Assembly (NCBI RefSeq): GCF_007830445.1
Contig: NZ_VLKR01000006.1
Coordinates: forward strand, 124,001 to 188,000
DNA: 64,000 nt
From: Sphingobacterium siyangense
Lineage (GTDB): Bacteria > Bacteroidota > Bacteroidia > Sphingobacteriales > Sphingobacteriaceae
Direction of reading: 5' to 3'
Part shown: positions 6,817 to 14,810 of the stretch, piece after piece
Layout: each line of letters opens with the position of its first letter
Position numbering within the stretch: the first letter of the stretch is position 1
Program-made: the position numbers and the translations under genes
The notes under the pieces: generated by a model
Seen by the model: only the letters and a program-made list of their open reading frames with translations
Databases searched by the model: none
What the model was told of the DNA's origin: nothing

Positions 6817-8349
6817 TCAATATTTTTGGTTGACACGTGCACCCGATACGTAGGTATTTCCAGATACCGATACACGAATTTTAATGATACTTACTCCGCC
6901 CTCGACAGCATCCGGTCCGTCCATGACCTTACAGTTTTCCTCTACGGCCAGCATCTGCTGTTCCATGCGTTCCATGTGAGGATTTGCCTTTTCTGCAATG
7001 TTGAAAATGAGGTCACCACGGCGGTCGATGGGTTCGAGGGTACCCTCTATCCGAAAGAACTTTTCAGGCTTTTTACGGGTATCCGGGGTGATGGGCAAAG
7101 TGTAGCCCACAGTCTGTTCCTGCTCGCGGATCAGCGGTGTGAATACCTGTTCGTAAAATGGATCCTGCAAGGAGTTATTCTCAATGTAGATCCGTTTTGG
7201 ATCCACGCGTTCCCTGCCCAGATACATAAATGCCTCAAACAGGAAGTCGATAAACCTGGAATTGCGCATGGTATCCAGCCATACTTTGTAGATATAGAAT
7301 TTGAAATCCTTGTAACCGATCACCACGACGGCTTTGGTGGATGATTTGCCCTTGTCCTTGTTGGAGGTTGCCGGATCTGCATAGACCAGTACATGCTCAC
7401 AGCTGCGCAGCAGCGGACACTTGTCAAAGCGCACTTTTTTGAAGACGGTACCCTCATTTATCGGATTGTTGAAATACTCCTTTTGCGCTGAATTGTAGGA
7501 AATGGAAGCCAGCACCCTGTCGATAGCCTCCTCGCTGTTCTTGGATGGCCAGGTACTTTTTCCGTACTTGTCACGGATATTGACAATCTCCTGTTCATCG
7601 GCACGTTTGGCCAGTTCGGTCACGCAGCACAGTTTGGCGATGATATTGCCACAGACGATGACAAGCAGGTGGCCCGATATGGAACGTGTCGGGATCAGTG
7701 CCTCCTCGATCCACTTGACCTTTTTACGGATCCTTTCAGGATTGCGGCACTCCTCATCGGTATCGATATCATCAATCAGGATCACATCCGGCCGGACTTC
7801 ATCCTTACGGGTACCCCGTGGGGACTGTCCGGCACCCAGTGCGCGGAATGCGGCACCGCCCATGGTCACAAATTCCCCGGTTTCCCACTGTCCGATGCTC
7901 TGCTGCTGGCCATAATCGTTAATGATACGCTGGTTGGTCTCAAAGGCCGCCTTATAGGGCAATAGCAGGCGGACGGCATTGTCATAGGTGGACGATACCA
8001 TCAGTACATTGCGTTTCTTTTTGGTCAGTACCAGTTTGATCGTTTCCATCATGGTACGCCCTGACTTGGAAAGTTCGCGTGCCCAGGAGCGGATCAGGTA
8101 TAGCTCCAGTCTGGTCATTACCTTTTTGGTGGACTTCTTATGGAAACCTGCCGGCTCGGAGGTGTAGAAATGCGGAAAGTAGTATTTGAACCAGGCTTCA
8201 TCGTCGGCCTCCAGTTTCTTGATCCGGTTTGCTTTTTCGATAGCCGTCTCATTGAGGTCTATGGGTGTGGCCCGCAGGCTATTTTCCCGAAATACCTTCC
8301 ATTCCTCAAGCAGCTGCTTTTCGGTCTTTTTTCTTTTTCTTTTTCCCAT
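6817..8349 (-). CDS. Terminase large subunit (Mu gp28-like)
   Basis: A 510-residue packaging motor. An ATPase region contains RNVLMVSSTYDNA and the Walker B block DVILIDDIDTDEE (residues ~187-200). The nuclease half begins near residue 320 with VLVYADPATS, in which the Asp is the expected metal ligand, followed by IENNS and a second acidic region. It cuts and translocates DNA into the prohead; Mu-type phages package by headful from integrated copies. The N-terminus is strongly basic (GKRKRKKTEK). The start overlaps the small subunit stop by one base, so the pair is translationally coupled. Confidence 0.92.
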   Translation of the reverse strand: MGKRKRKKTEKQLLEEWKVFRENSLRATPIDLNETAIEKANRIKKLEADDEAWFKYYFPHFYTSEPAGFHKKSTKKVMTRLELYLIRSWARELSKSGRTMMETIKLVLTKKKRNVLMVSSTYDNAVRLLLPYKAAFETNQRIINDYGQQQSIGQWETGEFVTMGGAAFRALGAGQSPRGTRKDEVRPDVILIDDIDTDEECRNPERIRKKVKWIEEALIPTRSISGHLLVIVCGNIIAKLCCVTELAKRADEQEIVNIRDKYGKSTWPSKNSEEAIDRVLASISYNSAQKEYFNNPINEGTVFKKVRFDKCPLLRSCEHVLVYADPATSNKDKGKSSTKAVVVIGYKDFKFYIYKVWLDTMRNSRFIDFLFEAFMYLGRERVDPKRIYIENNSLQDPFYEQVFTPLIREQEQTVGYTLPITPDTRKKPEKFFRIEGTLEPIDRRGDLIFNIAEKANPHMERMEQQMLAVEENCKVMDGPDAVEGGVSIIKIRVSVSGNTYVSGARVNQKY

Positions 8350-8897
8350 TATTTCAGCTGCTCATTGATAAGTGCGTCACAGTATTTGGTCAGCATGCCG
8401 GCAAACTCGACGTCCTGCTTGCGGACAAACTGGATCAGCTGCTTGGACACTTCGATATATTCGCCCAGCGAGGTCTCGGTCTCCAGCCTGTTGATGGATA
8501 CGGTGATCTTGGAAATGATATCGGCTTCCTTGGAGGTCGGAAAGTTGCCGATCTTCACCGGATAGTCTTTTGCGTTGTAGGCTGGCCACTCCAGGAACTC
8601 ATTGCCCTCCGCATCTTTCAGCTTGACCGGCTTGAGCAGATGGGACGGCACATCATGGATAATCGGGCGTGTCTTGATCTCCTCGTTCATGGTCTCCAGC
8701 TGGGCATAAAGAGCGTTGATCTGATTGTCCTTGGTCACCAGCAGTGACTGCCTCATCTTTTCCCAGCCGCCGTCTGTCACCCATTTGCCAATGGTCTTTT
8801 CCGTGCGTCCGGTCTTCTGTGCGATCTCCTTTCGGGTGAGCCCGTCCAGGAACAGGGACTTTGCCCATTCCTTGTCCTTTCCAATATCATTTGCCAT
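8349..8897 (-). CDS. Terminase small subunit (DNA-binding)
   Basis: From the ATG at 8897 the protein has 182 residues. An in-frame codon at 8963 would add 22 residues, but MANDIGKDKEWAK reads as a natural start and has an AAAAAGG just upstream. Residues ~12-45 form a helix-turn-helix (LTRKEIAQKTGRTEKTIGKWV), as in small terminase subunits that recognise the packaging site. The rest is helical, with a C-terminal segment that probably oligomerises or contacts the large subunit. It is the first gene of the leftward head operon, so the divergent region 8898-9059 should contain its promoter. Confidence 0.72.
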   Translation of the reverse strand: MANDIGKDKEWAKSLFLDGLTRKEIAQKTGRTEKTIGKWVTDGGWEKMRQSLLVTKDNQINALYAQLETMNEEIKTRPIIHDVPSHLLKPVKLKDAEGNEFLEWPAYNAKDYPVKIGNFPTSKEADIISKITVSINRLETETSLGEYIEVSKQLIQFVRKQDVEFAGMLTKYCDALINEQLK

Positions 8898-9059
8898 ACC
8901 TTTTTGAAGCAAAAATGGCCCTGAAAACTCTCCTTTTAAATTAGTTGTAAAGCGGCTGAACACTGTTGTATAGCCACTTTACACACCTGTTCAGAAACTG
9001 TACAACTATTTTTTTGCCCTAAAATCTCCCACCATATTTGCCTCCATAAACACAAGAAA
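8898..9059. promoter_or_regulatory. Divergent control region between the two virion operons
   Basis: This 162-base region separates the leftward head operon from the rightward capsid-tail operon. For the rightward side, CATATTTG (9033-9040) differs by one base from TAnnTTTG, and TTTTG (9012-9016) lies 16 bases upstream; the ATG is 19 bases further. AT content is high and includes a T-run at 9009-9015. No late-activator site can be named from sequence, but coordinated late control from here is likely. Confidence 0.5.
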
Positions 9060-10022
9060 ATGCCAGGTAAAACGAGTAAAAAATTTGTACTGAACGATGA
9101 GCGTGTCGAGAATTCGCACGGCTTTTATGTACTCAATTCGGGTGGCCGGTTTGACCGGTTTGCCGACAATCCGGTGATGCTGTCGGATCACAATAACGAA
9201 AACGAATCGGTATTGGGGAACTGGCAGGACCTGGAGGAGCAGCCCTATGTTTTATTGGCACAGCCAAACTTTGATACCGACGATACAAAGGCACTGGAGG
9301 TCAAGCGAAAAGTTGACAATGGCTTTATCAAGGGTGCGTCCATAGGACTCATCCCGTACCGCTTCGAGATCATCGACGATAAACTGTACCTGGTGGACTG
9401 GGAAATGGTCGAGGCTTCCATTGTTCCGGTACCGTCCAACAAGAAATCACTTGCACTCTACAATGAGCAGCGCGAACTGATGACCGATGAGCAGATCAAA
9501 AATATCTGCCTGTCCGTGCGTGCTGTAGTCCCTCCGACAACGACAACAAATCAACATTCAGATATGAGTAAAATTAAATTATCACTTGCTGCATTGGTAG
9601 CCCTGGGCTTTACCGATACGGACAAAGATGGTGTGGAAGAATCCATGGTCAATGAAAAGATCACGGCACTGCACCAGCAAAATACGCTCTTGAAAACGCA
9701 GAACGACACGCTGACAGCGGAACGTGAGGCCGAAAAGCAAAAGACGAACCTCGCTGTCGTGGATGCTGCCATCAAGGACGGCAAGATCGAAGCAAAGAGC
9801 AAGGAGACATTCCTGAGCCTCTTTAAGACCAATCCCGAACTGGCACAGTCCACACTGGATTCCATCCCGGGCAAAACAGGCCTTGCGGCTTCGGTGACCA
9901 ATCCGAGCGGCGGAGCAGCCGAGGTGAAAACCCTGGACGACTTCCAGAAACTGAGCCTTGCTGACCAGCTCAACTTTAAGGCAACGCAGCCCGATGCCTA
10001 CAACAAATTATTTACAATCTAA
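9060..10022 (+). CDS. Prohead protease fused to scaffold (HK97-family protease)
   Basis: A 320-residue protein in two parts. Residues 1-140 look like an HK97-family prohead protease: a conserved His in MLSDHNNENESVLGNW, the catalytic-Ser segment GFIKGASIGLIPY, and a closing VDWEMVEASIVPVPSN. Residues ~168-320 are a scaffold: a coiled coil rich in Gln, Glu and Lys (MVNEKITALHQQNTLLKTQN) followed by a flexible tail. The scaffold directs capsid assembly and is then cleaved. It is followed by the major capsid gene, as usual. An internal start at 9564 could produce the scaffold alone, as with Mu I and Z. Confidence 0.85.
   Translation: MPGKTSKKFVLNDERVENSHGFYVLNSGGRFDRFADNPVMLSDHNNENESVLGNWQDLEEQPYVLLAQPNFDTDDTKALEVKRKVDNGFIKGASIGLIPYRFEIIDDKLYLVDWEMVEASIVPVPSNKKSLALYNEQRELMTDEQIKNICLSVRAVVPPTTTTNQHSDMSKIKLSLAALVALGFTDTDKDGVEESMVNEKITALHQQNTLLKTQNDTLTAEREAEKQKTNLAVVDAAIKDGKIEAKSKETFLSLFKTNPELAQSTLDSIPGKTGLAASVTNPSGGAAEVKTLDDFQKLSLADQLNFKATQPDAYNKLFTI
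9564..10022 (+). CDS. Possible nested scaffold gene (internal start)
   Basis: An in-frame ATG at 9564 opens MSKIKLSLAALVALGFTDTD and gives a 152-residue scaffold without the protease domain. The ATG lies exactly at the junction between domains, after an AT-rich Thr-rich linker (PPTTTTNQHSD). Separate expression of scaffold from a start inside the protease gene is established for Mu (I/Z) and lambda (C/Nu3). Here it is inference from position only; the sequence upstream (AACATTCAGAT) has no strong ribosome binding site, which is normal for this phylum. Confidence 0.4.
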   Translation: MSKIKLSLAALVALGFTDTDKDGVEESMVNEKITALHQQNTLLKTQNDTLTAEREAEKQKTNLAVVDAAIKDGKIEAKSKETFLSLFKTNPELAQSTLDSIPGKTGLAASVTNPSGGAAEVKTLDDFQKLSLADQLNFKATQPDAYNKLFTI

Positions 10023-10033
10023 TCATTAAAGAT

Positions 10034-10948
10034 ATGCCACAAAATTTTCCTGAAGTATGGGAAAACAGGGTAAGAACCCTGTTGCGCGACGAAAACAATG
10101 CACCATGGCTGGAGGGTATCGATGAGATCGATACGCAGGTCCTTGAAGTGGGATCCGGCTCTGCATCTGAGCAGAACATTATCCATATCCCGATCTCTAC
10201 ATTCCGCCCGGAAGTGCTGATCAACAATACGGCCTATCCGATCGCGATGGTTGCCTATGATGATGACAGCATGACCGTGAAACTGGATAAATACCAGACA
10301 ACGGTGACAACACTGTCCGATGACCAGGTGATGGGCGCGAGCTATGCACAGATCGACGTGGTGACCAAGTCGCACCGTGATTCCATTACGGATTCCAAAT
10401 ACGCCAAAGCGATCCACTCACTGGCACCACAGGCGGATAATGGCAATGAAACATTTGTCATCAAATGTACGGGTGATGAGGTGGAACCGGGCGGCCGCAG
10501 AAAGCTGTTATGGAAAGACCTTGTCACAGCACGCCGCCGTATGGACAAACAGAAGTGTAAAAAGAAAGGCCGCCGCCTGGTATTGTGCAGCGACCACGTC
10601 AACGACCTTTTGGAGGACAACTCCAACAAGTACGCGGACAAACTTGCAGATTACCTATCCGGTGAACTCAAGGGAATGCTCGCTGGATTCAATATCTATG
10701 AAAACATCGACAATCCTAAGTACACCGCTGCCGGCGTGAAAAAAGCCTGGGGCGCTGTTGCTGATCCGGCGGATCTGGAAGGAAGTATCATCTTCCATCC
10801 TGAAAACGTGGTCAAGAAAACGGGTTTGACCAAACAGTACTTTGCATCCGCTGCCACTAGCCCGGAGCATCAGACCAACAAGTACAATTTACGTCACTAT
10901 TACATCGCTGTCAAGGTGATGGAAAAATATGCCGGGGCGATCATCTAA
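10034..10948 (+). CDS. Major capsid protein
   Basis: A 304-residue protein directly after the protease/scaffold gene. Recognisable features are NFPEVWENRVRTLL at the N-terminus, an early segment FRPEVLINNTAYPIAM, and a long beta-rich middle, typical of the capsid proteins of Bacteroidota Mu-like phages with an HK97-type fold. It ends with YNLRHYYIAVKVMEKYAGAII. Placement between scaffold and lysis genes and the strong coding bias support a highly expressed structural gene. Its stop overlaps the ATG of the next gene by one base. Confidence 0.82.
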   Translation: MPQNFPEVWENRVRTLLRDENNAPWLEGIDEIDTQVLEVGSGSASEQNIIHIPISTFRPEVLINNTAYPIAMVAYDDDSMTVKLDKYQTTVTTLSDDQVMGASYAQIDVVTKSHRDSITDSKYAKAIHSLAPQADNGNETFVIKCTGDEVEPGGRRKLLWKDLVTARRRMDKQKCKKKGRRLVLCSDHVNDLLEDNSNKYADKLADYLSGELKGMLAGFNIYENIDNPKYTAAGVKKAWGAVADPADLEGSIIFHPENVVKKTGLTKQYFASAATSPEHQTNKYNLRHYYIAVKVMEKYAGAII

Positions 10949-11235
10949 TGCAGGAACTGGTATCTAATCTAGCAATGCTTGTGGTTCCAGCTGTATTGAC
11001 ATGGTTTTTGGCACGTCGTAAAAATGTTGCTGAGGGATCCATTGCCGAGATCGAGGCAGAGTCCAGGGCAGCTGAATTCTACAGGGCGTTGCTCGACGAT
11101 GCTACCAAAAGGCTCGATACAGCTATCGATACCATCCAGAAGCAGGATCAAAAGATCAGGGATCTGATCCAGGAGATCGAAAACATGACGGATGAACTCA
11201 AAAAATACAAACAGTTAAACGGGAAACAGCCATGA
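10948..11235 (+). CDS. Holin-like membrane protein with coiled coil
   Basis: A 95-residue protein. Residues ~5-21 form a hydrophobic segment (LAMLVVPAVLTWFLA) that can span the inner membrane, followed by positive residues RRK. The rest (residues 35-90) is a continuous charged coiled coil. It starts one base into the capsid stop and overlaps the endolysin gene by four bases, so it belongs to the lysis cassette. A holin with a single N-terminal membrane segment is the best reading. A membrane-tethered spanin partner is possible, but the downstream lipoprotein already fits that role. Confidence 0.5.
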   Translation: MQELVSNLAMLVVPAVLTWFLARRKNVAEGSIAEIEAESRAAEFYRALLDDATKRLDTAIDTIQKQDQKIRDLIQEIENMTDELKKYKQLNGKQP

Positions 11236-11687
11236 CATTAGCAGAACGTTCGCTACAGCAAGCTCACAGCCAGTACGGCGTACAGGAATTCCCCAGAGGC
11301 AGCAATGCAGGTCCGGGAGTCGAAAAATATCTTAGGAGCGTTGGCCTGGGCAAAGGTTATGCCTGGTGCATGGCTTTCGTTTACTGGTGCGTGCAGCAGG
11401 CAGCACAGCAGAACGGTGTGGTAAACCCACTGACCAGAACTGCCGGTGTGCTGGCACAATGGAATGCGTTGCCGGCCAGACGCGTAACGGCCCCGCATAG
11501 CGGAGACATTTTTATCATGGAGTTTTCGGGCGGCATGGGCCATACAGGTTTTGTGGACAAGGTCAACGCTGACGGCACGGTGACAACCATTGAAGGGAAC
11601 ACCGACCAGGAGGCCAGCCGCGAGGGTTACATCGTCACCTCAAGGGTGAGAAAAATAAGTACGATGAAAGGTTTTATCAGAATTTAA
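11232..11687 (+). CDS. Endolysin, CHAP-type peptidoglycan hydrolase
   Basis: A 151-residue enzyme with CHAP features: the nucleophile Cys46 in YAWCMAFVYW, His104 in MGHTGFVDKV, and the polar residue in EGNT (residues 121-124). CHAP amidases/endopeptidases cut peptide bonds in peptidoglycan. There is no signal peptide, so access to the wall needs a holin, which the adjacent upstream gene probably encodes (four-base overlap). It likely acts at the end of the lytic cycle. A virion-associated role is less likely given its position with a holin-like and a spanin-like gene. Confidence 0.8.
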   Translation: MTLAERSLQQAHSQYGVQEFPRGSNAGPGVEKYLRSVGLGKGYAWCMAFVYWCVQQAAQQNGVVNPLTRTAGVLAQWNALPARRVTAPHSGDIFIMEFSGGMGHTGFVDKVNADGTVTTIEGNTDQEASREGYIVTSRVRKISTMKGFIRI

Positions 11688-11709
11688 ACAGCATCAAATA
11701 ATCATTTCA

Positions 11710-12207
11710 ATGAGCATCAAAAGCATTTTAGGTTACAGTATGATTCTATTCTTGATTGTTGGGCTCTTCGGGTGCCGGTCCAAAAGGATCGCATCCGATC
11801 CCCCGACGGTCACAGAGACACAGGTCATCAGGGACAGTATCGTAAAGCGCGATACAGTCTTCCATATCCCGGCTGAGGAGAGCAGCTACACGGCGACACT
11901 GGCCGTTGAAAAGAACAAGGTCGTGATCATTGACGCGGCTGCCAGACCATCGAAGGACGGTACATTGAAGAATCCGGTTGTCCGTATCGAAAACAACAAA
12001 CTGACGGTGGACTGTGAGACCAGGGCAAAGGAACTTTTTGCCGAGTGGCAGGAAAAGCACCGGCTGAATACGCGAACGGTCACCATACAGAAGCCCCCGG
12101 TCTATATCGAAAAGCCATTCAGCTGGTATCACAGAACATTAATGTGGCTGGGCGGCATACTGGGGACAATCGGAGCGGGATATTTAATCTACACCATCAA
12201 AAAGTAA
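11710..12207 (+). CDS. Unimolecular spanin-like lipoprotein
   Basis: A 165-residue protein with a lipoprotein signal: residues 1-22 hydrophobic, ending in GLFGC, the lipobox Cys at 22. The middle is periplasmic in character. Near the C-terminus (residues ~143-162, LMWLGGILGTIGAGYLIYTI) is a clear transmembrane helix. An outer-membrane lipid anchor plus an inner-membrane C-terminal helix in one chain is the design of unimolecular spanins such as T1 gp11. It follows the endolysin directly, completing holin-endolysin-spanin order. No family match is claimed; the assignment rests on topology and place. Confidence 0.6.
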   Translation: MSIKSILGYSMILFLIVGLFGCRSKRIASDPPTVTETQVIRDSIVKRDTVFHIPAEESSYTATLAVEKNKVVIIDAAARPSKDGTLKNPVVRIENNKLTVDCETRAKELFAEWQEKHRLNTRTVTIQKPPVYIEKPFSWYHRTLMWLGGILGTIGAGYLIYTIKK

Positions 12208-12211
12208 GATC

Positions 12212-12538
12212 ATGAACAAGCATTTTAAAAATAATCCAGACTTACTGGAATACTTCGAGACCAGCGACGGTCAGGCATTCTACAAAAAGCAGGACGCCAA
12301 AAACTATGCAAAGGGCCTGACGGATAAATCGGTCAGCAAAGTGGAACGCACCAGTGAGGATGATGAGAACCAGGAAGAATCCGGTAAAAAAGGCAAGAAA
12401 ACCGCTGTCGAGCAGATCGAGGCAATTTCCCTGGTCGATACGCTGGAAGGCCTCGCTCCATTTGAGAGCGACAAGCGCGCTACAGTGGTGGCAGCATTGG
12501 AGGAACGTAGAAAAGTATTGATCGAAAACGCTGAATAA
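12212..12538 (+). CDS. Small phage protein, unknown
   Basis: A 108-residue hydrophilic protein. The N-terminal part contains YFETSDGQAFYKKQDAKNYAK, which reads like a short motif seen in small phage head proteins. A charged low-complexity linker (DDENQEESGKKGKK) follows, then a helical C-terminus (AISLVDTLEGL...VVAALEERRKVL). It lies between the lysis cassette and the sheath gene, ending one base before the sheath ATG. This place is often taken by a head-tail or tail-terminator accessory protein, but no function can be assigned. Confidence 0.55.
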   Translation: MNKHFKNNPDLLEYFETSDGQAFYKKQDAKNYAKGLTDKSVSKVERTSEDDENQEESGKKGKKTAVEQIEAISLVDTLEGLAPFESDKRATVVAALEERRKVLIENAE

Positions 12539-12539
12539 T

Positions 12540-13769
12540 ATGTTACCAGGGATAGCAATAACTTTCAAAAATGGCAATCTCGGTCAGCTAGTAGAATCTC
12601 CGGACGGTGTATTTGGCCTGTTGGCCAGCGCTGTTGCCGTTGGCGCTACGTTTGTCCTGGGCAAAGCCTACCAGATTCGCAGCATGGAAGATGTTGCGAA
12701 TCTTGGGATCACAGCGAGCATCGACAATTACATGCTCCACAAAACACTGTCCGAATTTTACGGTGAAGCCGGTGAAGGTACCGAACTATGGCTGATGGGC
12801 CTGGCGAAGACAACCAAGGTCAGCGACTGGTTCACGCCGGACGTATCGGGATCTGCTCCGGCAGAGACGCTGCTGAATGCCGCCAACGGTAAGATCAGGA
12901 TGCTGTTTACATCCTTTTCGCCATCGGCAGAATATGTGCTCACAGTGGAGACGGGACTGGACAAAGATGTATTTCTTGCAGCCACAAAGGCGCAGCTGCT
13001 GGCCGATAATTATACCAAAAACAAGTATGCACCTTTCTACACGTTACTGGAGGGCTATGGATTTGACGGTGACAAGGTCACGCTGAAAGATCTGACAGAG
13101 CTGGACCTCAACCGCGTGCAGATCCTGATCGGCGATACCCTGTCACGTACGGGATCACCGGCCGGGAATGGTGCAGCTGTCGGTCTCCTGGCCGGAAGGA
13201 AAGCCCGCATCCAGGTGCAGGTCAATCCGGGCAAGGTCATCGATGGTGCGCTGAGTTTCTCGCAGGTATTCATCAAAGATACACTGGTGGAGCAGTACGA
13301 TATCACGGCGCTGCATGATAAGGGATATGTCACGTTCAGGACACATACGGGCAAATCCGGTTATTTCTTTACCGATGATCCACTGGCCTGTTCGATAGAG
13401 GACGATTATCACTATGGTACGCACCGCCGTGTGATCGACAAGGCCTACCGTCTGGCCTATGAAGCGCTGCTGGACTTCCTACTGGATGACAGCACGGTCA
13501 ATGAGGACGGTACAGTGAGCGTGATCTATGCGAAAACCATAGAAAACCGGGTAGAGGGACTGATCTATGCACAGATGTCGGCCAACAATGAACTGTCGTT
13601 CAATGCAAATGATCCAAAAGACCGTGGCGTGATCTGTAAGCTGGATCTGACTTATAATGTCACCTCGACCTCAACGCTGAAATTGGCAAAATTACAGGTA
13701 CGTGCCAAAGGGTACAATCGCTTTATCGATGTGCCGCTGGGTTTCGTTCCGGTCACTTCAAACTCATAG
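12540..13769 (+). CDS. Tail sheath protein (DUF2586-like)
   Basis: A 409-residue protein immediately upstream of the tail tube gene. The length and a C-terminal core (NRVEGLIYAQM, then KLQVRAKGYNRFIDVPLGF) fit the contractile sheath of Bacteroidota Mu-like phages, where it is usually annotated as DUF2586. The sheath polymerises around the tube and contracts to drive injection. The start ATG at 12540 is preceded by only one intergenic base, so it is co-translated with the previous gene. Its presence shows myovirus morphology. Confidence 0.78.
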   Translation: MLPGIAITFKNGNLGQLVESPDGVFGLLASAVAVGATFVLGKAYQIRSMEDVANLGITASIDNYMLHKTLSEFYGEAGEGTELWLMGLAKTTKVSDWFTPDVSGSAPAETLLNAANGKIRMLFTSFSPSAEYVLTVETGLDKDVFLAATKAQLLADNYTKNKYAPFYTLLEGYGFDGDKVTLKDLTELDLNRVQILIGDTLSRTGSPAGNGAAVGLLAGRKARIQVQVNPGKVIDGALSFSQVFIKDTLVEQYDITALHDKGYVTFRTHTGKSGYFFTDDPLACSIEDDYHYGTHRRVIDKAYRLAYEALLDFLLDDSTVNEDGTVSVIYAKTIENRVEGLIYAQMSANNELSFNANDPKDRGVICKLDLTYNVTSTSTLKLAKLQVRAKGYNRFIDVPLGFVPVTSNS

Positions 13770-13772
13770 CAC

Positions 13773-14186
13773 ATGGCATTTAACAGTAGAGAATATGAAT
13801 GGGCAGATATCACCGTGATTGCCGGTGGTCGTGATCTGCTGGGCATCCGGGGCGTAAAGTACACCCGCAAGATCGAGCGAGAAGCCGTCTATGCCAAAGG
13901 CCGCAAGGCAAAGGCGATCCAGTCGGGCAATGAATCCGTGGAGGGTGAACTTGTCCTGTTGCAGTCCACCTACAATGAACTGCTGGACTCATCCGGCGGC
14001 GATATCCTTTCGCTGTCCATCGATACCGAGGTTACCTATGGCAATCCCTCCAGGGGCGATGCCTTGCGGACGGACAGGCTGATCGGGATCCGGTTTACGG
14101 AGGAGGCCGTCGAATTCAAGCAGGGCGACAAATTTGCGGAGATCACCGTGCCGTTCCTGGCGCTGGATATCCAAAAGAACGTATAG
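13773..14186 (+). CDS. Tail tube protein
   Basis: A 137-residue, beta-rich protein three bases after the sheath gene. The pattern ITVIAGGRDLLGIRGVKYTRK at the start, KAIQSGNESVEGELVLLQS in the middle and a closing EITVPFLALDIQ are typical of inner tube proteins of contractile tails. It stacks as hexamers to form the DNA channel. A strong terminator follows, which lowers downstream expression relative to these abundant structural proteins. Confidence 0.78.
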   Translation: MAFNSREYEWADITVIAGGRDLLGIRGVKYTRKIEREAVYAKGRKAKAIQSGNESVEGELVLLQSTYNELLDSSGGDILSLSIDTEVTYGNPSRGDALRTDRLIGIRFTEEAVEFKQGDKFAEITVPFLALDIQKNV

Positions 14187-14206
14187 CAAATAATAGATAC
14201 AACCAT

Positions 14207-14248
14207 AAAAAAGGACTTTGGAGCCACAGACTGTAAAGTCCTTTTTTT
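14207..14248 (+). terminator. Terminator between tube and tail assembly genes
   Basis: AAAAAAGGACTTT (14207-14219) pairs with AAAGTCCTTTTTTT (14234-14247) around a 14-base loop. The T-run after the stem gives a rightward terminator. It follows the tube gene by 20 bases, so tail assembly genes would be expressed by partial readthrough or another promoter. Confidence 0.75.
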
Positions 14249-14262
14249 AAAGAATAGAAATC

Positions 14263-14559
14263 ATGATAGAAGTAACTAAAGAACAGATCGAAGCGTGGAA
14301 AGTAAAGTACGGATCCGTATACCGCATTCCGCTGGAAACGGGCGAAGTATGTTATGTACGTTCACCGAAGATCAAAGAAATTGAAGCCTGTCAGAGCTTA
14401 TTGCAGCAGGGCAAATTCATTACCTATAATATTTCCCTGTTCAGAACCTGCTTTTTGGGCGGTGATGACGTGGAGGCCCACGAAAATAAACTGATGGCAG
14501 CGTCATCCATGATGATGCAGACGGTGGAGACCGTGACCGCGAGCCTGGAAAAGCTATAG
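14263..14559 (+). CDS. Tail assembly chaperone (short form)
   Basis: A 98-residue protein between the tube and tape measure genes, the standard place for the gpG-type tail assembly chaperone. It begins with TKEQIEAWKVKYG and ends ...VTASLEKL. Such chaperones coat the tape measure before tube polymerisation. Just before the stop, GGAAAAG (14547-14553) and a downstream stem form a -1 frameshift signal that leads into an 85-codon extension. As in lambda G and GT, two products would be made: the short form at high level, the long at low level. Confidence 0.75.
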   Translation: MIEVTKEQIEAWKVKYGSVYRIPLETGEVCYVRSPKIKEIEACQSLLQQGKFITYNISLFRTCFLGGDDVEAHENKLMAASSMMMQTVETVTASLEKL

Positions 14560-14607
14560 CGGACGCCTCTTTTGATTACCGGGTCGAAGCCCCCGAAGGC
14601 AGTCCGC
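14547..14607 (+). promoter_or_regulatory. -1 frameshift signal in the tail assembly chaperone
   Basis: Zero frame reads CTG GAA AAG CTA TAG. GGAAAAG (14547-14553) can slip by one base, mainly through AAG to AAA. After five bases, GCGGACGCC (14559-14567) can pair with GGC and GTCCGC (14598-14607) with one bulged A, giving nine pairs. The -1 frame is open from 14490 to 14810, the only window where a slip can join the two frames. Confidence 0.65.
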
Positions 14608-14810
14608 AGCAGTCAAAGCAGATCACCGAGGTCGAGTGGTGCAGGGAGATGTTCGCCTGGACCAGCTGGCTGAGGCAGACAAATATGGGCTTGCGGTATT
14701 ACCTGCACATCGATCCATACGGCCTTGATCCCGAAGAATGGGGACGCCGGGTGGTCGAGCTAGCCTGGTTCAAACAGCAACAGTCAAAATCAAATAATCC
14801 AGATGTCTAA
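14553..14810 (+). CDS. Frameshift extension of tail assembly chaperone (GT-like)
   Basis: An 85-codon open segment in the -1 frame begins after the slippery site and ends at TAA 14808-14810. It has no good start codon, reads as coding (FDYRVEAPEGSPQQS, then WCREMFAWTSWLRQTNMGL, RYYLHIDPYGLDPEEW), and overlaps the tape measure start by eight bases. Joined to the first 97 chaperone residues, it gives a 182-residue fusion. The aromatic C-terminal part likely contacts the tape measure, as the T domain does in lambda. It would be missed if only ATG-initiated genes are called. Confidence 0.7.
   Translation, partial: AIADASFDYRVEAPEGSPQQSKQITEVEWCREMFAWTSWLRQTNMGLRYYLHIDPYGLDPEEWGRRVVELAWFKQQQSKSNNPDV

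Noticed and set aside
8897..8963. Extended small terminase start at 8963.
   Set aside because: The extra 22 residues (starting FSRFTTNLKGEF) are unlike the family and would run into the divergent control region; MANDIGKD at 8897 is a natural start.
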